NCBI GenBank assembly: GCA_013298525.1
Contig: JAAFHW010000007.1
Location: 1-57,264 of the forward strand
DNA: 57,264 bases
DNA from: Flavobacteriia bacterium
GTDB taxonomy: Bacteria; Bacteroidota; Bacteroidia; Flavobacteriales; Flavobacteriaceae
Direction: 5' to 3'
This document shows positions 51,990-57,264 of this stretch, in pieces. The notes beneath the pieces are model-generated. The model did not search any database. It was not told the origin of the DNA and was given only the letters and a program-made list of their open reading frames with translations. The translations under genes and the position numbers were made by a program. The stretch's first letter is position 1. Every line of letters begins with the position of its first letter.

Positions 51990-53015
51990 ATGAAAGAGAC
52001 AACTTTAAAACAAATAGCTGAAACTTTAGGGATTTCTATAACTACGGTATCAAAAGCTTTAAAAAACTATCCTGATGTAAGTGCAAAGACTAAAAAAAAG
52101 GTTTTGGAGCTTGCGCAAACCTTACAATATACACCAAATAGTTTTGCGGTAAATCTTAGAACTAGAGAATCTAGAACCATAGGTTTAATTATTCCTGAAG
52201 TTGTTCATCACTTTTTTTCTAATGTTATTAATGGAATTATAGCTGAAGCTGAGAAGAATGGTTATTTAGTTATTATCCTCCAATCTAATGAATCTTTAGA
52301 ATTAGAAAAGAAACAAGTAGATTTATTAATTAACAAAAGAGTTGATGGGATAATAATGTCCCTTTCAAATGAATCTAATGATGATGAACATATAAAAGAT
52401 ATTATAAGACGTGAAATTCCTTTTGTAATGTTTGATAAAATTTCCAAGCTTATCAATTGTTCTAAAGTAATTATTAATGACCAAAAAGCTGCATTTGAAG
52501 CTGTAGAACACTTAATAAGTAAAGGTTGTAAAAAAATTGCTCATATTCGCGGACCAGTAAATCCACAAAATTCAATTGACCGATTTCTTGGATATAAAAA
52601 AGCTATTGAGAAAAATAACTTAAATTTTGATTCAAAATTAGTTTACACTTGTAAAAACGTAACTTTTGACGAGGGAAAAGAATTTGCTGCTCAAATTATT
52701 AAAGATCATCCTGATGTTGATGGTATTTTTGTGATAACAGATTTGGTAGCTGTAGGAGTTATAGCTTATTTCAATGAAAATAATATAAATGTTCCTAATC
52801 AGATAAAAGTAATTGGATTTAGTAACTGGTTTATGTCGCAAGTTATCACACCTAAACTAAGCACTATAGATCAACCAAGTTATGAGATGGGTGTAAATTC
52901 ATTTAATTTATTGTTGGAAGAAATTAATCAGAGAAAAGAATTACTAGAATTCAAACCTAAGACCATAGAATTACAAACTTCAATTATAGAAAGAAAATCT
53001 ACTTCAGGAAATTGA
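51990..53015 (+). CDS. LacI-family transcriptional regulator of the catabolic locus
   Basis: A 341-aa repressor. The N-terminal helix-turn-helix [27 protein letters not shown] (5-31) and the hinge helix [10 protein letters not shown] (41-50) are typical; the rest is a periplasmic-binding-protein-like sugar sensor ([64 protein letters not shown]). It should bind the two palindromes upstream and release them when a sugar (sucrose or fructose derivative) is present. Start ATG 51990. Its 3' end overlaps queG on the other strand by 17 bases. A CATATTTG -7-like sequence ends four bases before the ATG. Confidence 0.94.
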   Translation: MKETTLKQIAETLGISITTVSKALKNYPDVSAKTKKKVLELAQTLQYTPNSFAVNLRTRESRTIGLIIPEVVHHFFSNVINGIIAEAEKNGYLVIILQSNESLELEKKQVDLLINKRVDGIIMSLSNESNDDEHIKDIIRREIPFVMFDKISKLINCSKVIINDQKAAFEAVEHLISKGCKKIAHIRGPVNPQNSIDRFLGYKKAIEKNNLNFDSKLVYTCKNVTFDEGKEFAAQIIKDHPDVDGIFVITDLVAVGVIAYFNENNINVPNQIKVIGFSNWFMSQVITPKLSTIDQPSYEMGVNSFNLLLEEINQRKELLEFKPKTIELQTSIIERKSTSGN

Positions 53016-53922
53016 TATTTCTCTTAAAACCTTCAAATTTTGTTCTTTTAACTGCTGAGTTTTTAAAAACCTTGTTGAAGGTGTCATTTGTAATTTCATC
53101 CCAATCTCTTTTAGAAAAAGATAAAAGTTCAGGATTTGAATTAAATAATGGTTCGTTATGAGGTTTTGAAAAACGATTCCATGGGCAAACATCTTGACAA
53201 ACATCACAACCAAAGGCCCAATCGTCAAACTTACCTTTCATTTCAATTGGCAAATTGTCTTTTAATTCAATTGTGAAATAAGAAATACATTTACTTCCGT
53301 CAACTACATAAGGAGCAACAATGGCATCGGTTGGACAAGCGTCAATACATGCTGTACATGAACCACAATGATCAGTTGTTGGATAATCATACTCTAATTC
53401 TAAATCTATAATTAGTTCGGCAATAAAATAAAAGGAACCTACTTTTTGAGTAATTAGGTTACTGTTTTTTCCAATCCAACCTAGACCACTTTTTGCTGCC
53501 CAAGCCTTGTCTAAAACTGGAGCAGAATCTACAAATGCTCGTCCAGAAACTTCCCCAATTTGTGATTGAATGGTATTTAATAGTTCCTTTAGTTTTTCTT
53601 TGATTACAAAATGATAATCTTGTCCGTAAGCATATTTAGAAATTTTATAACTATCTCTATTTTGCTCTTCAGAAGGAAAATAATTTAATAGTAATGAAAT
53701 AACACTTTTGGAATCATCAACTAGAAGTTTTGGATTTAGTCTTTTGTCAAAATGATTTTCCATATATGACATTTGACCGTGATGGTTTTTATTCAACCAA
53801 CTTTCTAATCTTGGAGCTTCTTCTTCTAAGAATTCTGCTTTAGAAATACCACAAGAAAGAAAGCCGAGTCTTTTGGATTCGGCTTTAATTAATTGTGAAT
53901 ATTTTTCTTTATTATTTATCAA
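52999..53922 (-). CDS. queG: Epoxyqueuosine reductase QueG
   Basis: A 307-aa cobalamin and Fe-S enzyme that makes queuosine in tRNA from epoxyqueuosine. Two 4Fe-4S clusters are seen: Cys186, 189, 192 and 196 ([12 protein letters not shown]) and Cys239, 242 and 246 ([13 protein letters not shown]). The catalytic region [25 protein letters not shown] (131-155) is intact. The start is TTG at 53922, one base after the ruvB stop (TAATTTG); the next Met is 51 residues into conserved sequence, so TTG is needed. It overlaps the lacI end by 17 bases. Confidence 0.95.
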   Translation of the reverse strand: MINNKEKYSQLIKAESKRLGFLSCGISKAEFLEEEAPRLESWLNKNHHGQMSYMENHFDKRLNPKLLVDDSKSVISLLLNYFPSEEQNRDSYKISKYAYGQDYHFVIKEKLKELLNTIQSQIGEVSGRAFVDSAPVLDKAWAAKSGLGWIGKNSNLITQKVGSFYFIAELIIDLELEYDYPTTDHCGSCTACIDACPTDAIVAPYVVDGSKCISYFTIELKDNLPIEMKGKFDDWAFGCDVCQDVCPWNRFSKPHNEPLFNSNPELLSFSKRDWDEITNDTFNKVFKNSAVKRTKFEGFKRNINFLK

Positions 53923-53923
53923 A

Positions 53924-54946
53924 TTAAAATAATCCTCCTTGAATATTTGTTTTGATTTTACCTAAATGTTTATAGGCTTTTTCTGTAACTTCTCTTCCTC
54001 TTGGAGTTCTAATAATGAAACCTTCTTGAATTAAAAAAGGTTCATAAACTTCTTCTATGGTTTCGCCACTTTCTGAGACAGCTGTTGCAAGAGTAGAAAG
54101 ACCAACTGGACCTCCTTTAAATTTATCAATAATTGTAGTAAGGATTTTATTGTCCATTTCATCTAAGCCGTGTGCATCTACATGTAATGCTTGTAGAGAA
54201 TATCGTGCAATTTCTATATCAATCTTACCATTGCCTTTAATTTGAGCAAAGTCACGAACACGTCTTAAAAGAGCATTAGCTATTCTAGGTGTACCTCGAC
54301 TTCTTCCTGCAATCTCAATTGCCGCTTCCATAGTAATAGGCATTTTTAAAATGGCAGAACTTCGTTGGACTATAGTAGTTAATAGTTCTGTATTATAATA
54401 TTGTAATCTACTTTGAATTCCAAAACGAGCACGCATTGGCGCAGTTAACAAACCTGATCTAGTAGTTGCTCCAACTAATGTAAATGGATTTAAATTAATC
54501 TGAACAGTTCTAGCATTTGGTCCAGACTCAATCATAATATCAATCTTGAAATCTTCCATAGCAGAATACAAGTATTCTTCAACTACAGGACTTAGACGAT
54601 GTATTTCATCAATAAACAAAACGTCTCTATCTTCAAGATTTGTCAATAATCCGGCTAAATCGCCAGGTTTATCTAAAACTGGACCTGAAGTAATTTTAAT
54701 TCCAACACCTAGTTCATTAGCTAAAATATTAGCTAAAGTCGTTTTACCTAATCCGGGTGGACCATGAAACAAAGTATGGTCTAAAGCTTCATTCCTTTGA
54801 TTTGCTGCTTCAACAAAGACTTTTAAATTATCTAAAACTTGTTCTTGTCCAGTAAAGTCATCAAAAGATAGAGGCCTTAATTTCTTTTCAAGGTCTAGCT
54901 CTTCCGGATTATAATTAAAGTTAGTTGGGTCTAAATTTTCATTCAT
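53924..54946 (-). CDS. ruvB: Holliday junction DNA helicase RuvB
   Basis: A 340-aa AAA+ motor that drives branch migration with RuvA. The N-terminal [19 protein letters not shown], Walker A GPPGLGKT, Walker [12 protein letters not shown], sensor region [22 protein letters not shown] and the winged-helix DNA-binding end ([18 protein letters not shown]) are all present. I chose ATG 54946, since family sequences begin near MNENLDP; a TTG six codons upstream is in frame. A -7 element ends four bases before this ATG. It is followed at once by queG, and cox1 lies upstream on the same strand. Confidence 0.97.
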   Translation of the reverse strand: MNENLDPTNFNYNPEELDLEKKLRPLSFDDFTGQEQVLDNLKVFVEAANQRNEALDHTLFHGPPGLGKTTLANILANELGVGIKITSGPVLDKPGDLAGLLTNLEDRDVLFIDEIHRLSPVVEEYLYSAMEDFKIDIMIESGPNARTVQINLNPFTLVGATTRSGLLTAPMRARFGIQSRLQYYNTELLTTIVQRSSAILKMPITMEAAIEIAGRSRGTPRIANALLRRVRDFAQIKGNGKIDIEIARYSLQALHVDAHGLDEMDNKILTTIIDKFKGGPVGLSTLATAVSESGETIEEVYEPFLIQEGFIIRTPRGREVTEKAYKHLGKIKTNIQGGLF

Positions 54947-54950
54947 ACTA

Positions 54951-54958
54951 CAAATATA
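54951..54958 (-). promoter_or_regulatory. -7 element of the ruvB promoter
   Basis: TATATTTG on the minus strand fits TAnnTTTG and ends four bases before ATG 54946, so the message would begin at or next to the start codon. No good -33 element is seen. Confidence 0.5.
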
Positions 54959-54978
54959 TAACAAAGTTATATCTAAAT

Positions 54979-55008
54979 AAAAAAGCCTCTCATAAGAAAG
55001 GCTTTTTT
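54979..55008 (-). terminator. Terminator of the cytochrome oxidase cox2-cox1 operon
   Basis: The stem AAAAAAGCCT (54979-54988) pairs with AGGCTTTTTT (54999-55008) around a 10-base loop, with A and T runs on both strands. It lies 20 bases past the cox1 stop and ahead of the ruvB promoter. Confidence 0.9.
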
Positions 55009-55027
55009 ATATTTTATTTTAAAAATC

Positions 55028-56833
55028 TTAGTGATGTAAAACTTCTTCACCTGGTTTCATAGGAACATTTTGTGGAACAAAATCTTCATCATGACCTGGC
55101 TTACTATAATCGTATGGCCATCTATGAACTTCTGGAATTTCTCCATGCCAGTTACCATGAATATGCTCTATTGGAGCTGTCCATTCTAAAGTATTTGATC
55201 TCCAAGGATTCTGAACTGTTCTTTTTCCGTAGAAAATACTAGAAAAGAAATTATAAATAAATACTAATTGGAATGCACCACCTACTAAAGCAAATACAGT
55301 AATGATGACGTTTACGTCTTGTAAATCATCAAACAATGGGAAGTTAGTATTTGTATAATAACGTCTTGGAAGACCTGCCATACCGATGAAGTGCATTGGG
55401 AAGAAAACTCCATAGGCACATATTGCAGTTACCCAAAAGTGAACATATCCTAAATTCTTGTTTAACATTCTACCGAACATTTTTGGATACCAGTGATAGA
55501 TTCCAGCAAACATTCCGTAAAGAGCAGAAATACCCATTACTAAGTGAAAGTGAGCAACAACAAAATAAGTATCATGAACATTAATATCTAGAGTACTATC
55601 ACCTAAAATAATTCCTGTTAATCCACCAGTAATGAATGTAGAAACTAAACCAATAGAAAACAACATAGCTGGATTAAGTTGCAAATTACCTTTCCATAAA
55701 GTTGTAATATAGTTGAATGCTTTCACTGCAGATGGAATAGCAATCAATAATGTTGTAAAAGTAAATACTGACCCTAAGAAAGGATTCATACCAGATATAA
55801 ACATGTGATGTCCCCAAACAATTGTTGATAAAAATGCAATTGCAAGAATAGACATTATCATTGCTCTGTAACCAAAGATAGGTTTACGAGCATTTGTTGC
55901 GATAACTTCAGAAGTAATCCCTAAAGCCGGTAACAAGATGATATATACCTCTGGGTGACCTAGGAACCAGAATAAATGTTCAAATAATACAGGTGAACCA
56001 CCTTGATAATTTAATACTTCACCTGCTAAATATATATCCGACAAGAAGAAAGAAGTACCAAAACTTCTATCCATAATCAATAACAAAGCAGCTGACAATA
56101 ACACTGGGAAAGAAATAACACCAATAACAGCTGTAATAAAGAAAGCCCAAATTGTAAGAGGCATTCTTGTCATTGTCATTCCTTTAGTTCTAAGGTTAAT
56201 AACAGTTACTATATAATTTAAAGAACCCATCAATGATGCCGCAATAAATACTGCCATTGAAACCAACCATAATGTCATACCTAGACCAGAACCAGCAATT
56301 GCTTGTGGCAAAGCACTTAATGGAGGATAAATTGTCCAACCGGCAGAAGCAGGTCCAGATTCTACAAATAATGATATCACCATTATAACACTTGATAGAA
56401 AGAATAACCAATAAGAAACCATATTAAGGAATCCTGAAGCCATATCTCTAGCACCAAGTTGCAAAGGAATTAATAGATTACTAAAAGTACCACTAAGAGC
56501 AGCAGTCAATACAAAGAAAACCATTATAGTTCCGTGTATCGTAATTAATGATAAATATGCTTCATTAGTCATAACTCCTTCTGGAGCCATTCTTTCACCT
56601 AAGAAAAAACTAAAAACTTTGAAAGATTGTTCTGGCCAAGCCAATTGCAATCTAAAAAGCAAGGACATACCAACACCAATAATTCCCATAAATATACCAG
56701 TCAAAAGATATTGCTTAGCAATCATCTTATGGTCTATACTAAAGATATATTTAGTAATAAAAGTATCTTTATGGTGGTGTTCATGATGATCGTCGTGGTG
56801 ATCGTGTGCGTGATTATCGTGTGCGTGACTCAT
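55028..56833 (-). CDS. ctaD: Cytochrome c oxidase subunit I
   Basis: A 601-aa catalytic subunit with twelve or so helices. The heme and copper ligands are intact: His in ITIHGTIMVFF (heme a), WFLGHPEVYIILLPALG (His and Tyr of CuB), VWGHHMF (two His), and DTYFVVAHFHLVM (heme a and a3 His). Residues 1-22 hold eleven His mixed with Asp and Glu, a metal-binding-like tail. It reduces oxygen to water and pumps protons. It follows the subunit II gene by 24 bases and ends before a terminator; subunits III and IV are encoded 25 kb away. Confidence 0.97.
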   Translation of the reverse strand: MSHAHDNHAHDHHDDHHEHHHKDTFITKYIFSIDHKMIAKQYLLTGIFMGIIGVGMSLLFRLQLAWPEQSFKVFSFFLGERMAPEGVMTNEAYLSLITIHGTIMVFFVLTAALSGTFSNLLIPLQLGARDMASGFLNMVSYWLFFLSSVIMVISLFVESGPASAGWTIYPPLSALPQAIAGSGLGMTLWLVSMAVFIAASLMGSLNYIVTVINLRTKGMTMTRMPLTIWAFFITAVIGVISFPVLLSAALLLIMDRSFGTSFFLSDIYLAGEVLNYQGGSPVLFEHLFWFLGHPEVYIILLPALGITSEVIATNARKPIFGYRAMIMSILAIAFLSTIVWGHHMFISGMNPFLGSVFTFTTLLIAIPSAVKAFNYITTLWKGNLQLNPAMLFSIGLVSTFITGGLTGIILGDSTLDINVHDTYFVVAHFHLVMGISALYGMFAGIYHWYPKMFGRMLNKNLGYVHFWVTAICAYGVFFPMHFIGMAGLPRRYYTNTNFPLFDDLQDVNVIITVFALVGGAFQLVFIYNFFSSIFYGKRTVQNPWRSNTLEWTAPIEHIHGNWHGEIPEVHRWPYDYSKPGHDEDFVPQNVPMKPGEEVLHH

Positions 56834-56857
56834 ATTATAAAATATATTATATTTTTA

Positions 56858-57264
56858 TTATTTAGTTGGGGCTTCAGCTACCAAGGTAGTATCTTTTTTT
56901 ACAGAAGTAGTATCAATTTTAGCTGGATTAGATTCAGCAAGTTTAGCAGCAGCTTCCTCAGCAACAGCTGTTTTAACAGACTGAACTAATTTAGTTTTCT
57001 CTTTCAACCATTTTTTATAATCTGCTTCACTTTCTACAACTACTTTCATTTGCATATTGTAGTGAGAAGATCCGCAAATCTTGTTACATAAAAGCAAGAA
57101 ATCAAATTGATAAGGATCTAAACCAGGCTTACCTTCAGCAACCAATTTTTTACTTTTCGCTTCTCTAATTTGATTAATATTAGCCACTTTTTCTGTCATT
57201 TCTTTCGTCTCTCTCATTTCTGAAGTAGTCATAGAAGGAGTGAAAGCAAACTGAGTTACCATTC
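56858..57264 (-). CDS. ctaC: Cytochrome c oxidase subunit II, C-terminal part (partial, cut by window edge)
   Basis: The frame is open to the window edge, so the N-terminus with its membrane helices is missing. The CuA site is visible: LLCNKICGSSHYNMQMKV contains both Cys, the His and the Met ligand in the spacing C-x3-C-x3-H-x2-M. Beyond it lies a further 55-60 residues of Ala/Lys/Thr-rich tail (KTAVAEEAAAKLAES, ending VAEAPTK), longer than in most subunits II. It accepts electrons from cytochrome c and passes them to subunit I, whose gene follows 24 bases downstream. Confidence 0.93.
   Translation of the reverse strand, partial: MVTQFAFTPSMTTSEMRETKEMTEKVANINQIREAKSKKLVAEGKPGLDPYQFDFLLLCNKICGSSHYNMQMKVVVESEADYKKWLKEKTKLVQSVKTAVAEEAAAKLAESNPAKIDTTSVKKDTTLVAEAPTK

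Noticed and set aside
52262-52841. Open frames opposite lacI
   Set aside because: Both are short, opposite a clear regulator gene, and have no recognisable features.

Overview
The window is a stretch of chromosome from a member of the Bacteroidota, almost certainly a Flavobacterium-like member of the Flavobacteriaceae. Evidence: low GC; promoters of the Bacteroidota type (TTTG, about 20 bp, TAnnTTTG) and almost no Shine-Dalgarno sequences; type IX secretion/gliding genes (sprA and a probable remB); OMP_b-brl and carboxypeptidase-regulatory-like TonB-dependent receptors; and Flavobacteriaceae gene orders (tig-clpP-clpX; CBS protein-nadK-DUF6089-uppS-bamA-ompH-ompH-murI; vanZ-gcvH-sprA-ruvA-malic enzyme; cox2-cox1-ruvB-queG). 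No rRNA, tRNA, CRISPR array, insertion sequence or prophage was seen, and no gap between genes exceeds 300 bases.

Layout. 1-4.3 kb: the end of an unknown gene, two lipoproteins (one only 46 aa), an EamA permease and an outer-membrane beta-barrel receptor. 4.3-9.8 kb (minus strand): protein quality control (clpX, clpP, tig), a small membrane protein, an alpha/beta hydrolase and pdxJ. 9.8-19.4 kb (plus strand): the cell-envelope cluster from a CBS-domain protein and NAD kinase through undecaprenyl-PP synthase, BamA, two OmpH/Skp chaperones and glutamate racemase, then an rRNA pseudouridine synthase and a SnoaL-like protein. 19.5-26 kb: dodecin, a LEA-like hendecad protein, an MscS channel, tsaB, a TolC plus periplasmic adaptor pair without its pump, and a DUF4403 lipoprotein. 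26-31.1 kb (minus): a cytochrome oxidase assembly/subunit operon (ctaB, two subunit III genes, subunit IV, two SCO-like proteins, DUF420, a CxxC membrane protein). 31-45.2 kb (minus): RemB-like protein, deoC, VanZ, gcvH, the 2405-residue SprA, ruvA and a malic enzyme-PTA fusion. 45.3-53 kb: a self-contained catabolic locus. 53-57.3 kb (minus): queG, ruvB, cytochrome oxidase subunits I and II (II is cut by the window edge).

The most interesting region is 45.3-53.0 kb. A LacI-type regulator is divergent from a minus-strand operon encoding a TonB-dependent receptor without a SusD partner, a secreted thioredoxin-fold protein with a CHHC motif, an SLC45/SUT-like sugar symporter, a cytoplasmic GH100-like (neutral invertase) hydrolase and a PfkB fructokinase. 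Two perfect 14-bp palindromes exactly 21 bp apart lie between the divergent genes. Together this predicts intact uptake of sucrose (or a similar fructoside) through both membranes, cytoplasmic cleavage and fructose phosphorylation, which would be a Bacteroidota analogue of the Xanthomonas sux system with a different hydrolase.

A second recurring signal is translational: several genes start with TTG directly after the upstream stop codon (ruvA/sprA and GH100/fructokinase as TAATTG in one reading frame; transporter/GH100 and ruvB/queG as TAATTTG). Several genes also carry a TAnnTTTG-like promoter element ending only 4 nt before the ATG, which predicts leaderless or nearly leaderless mRNAs.
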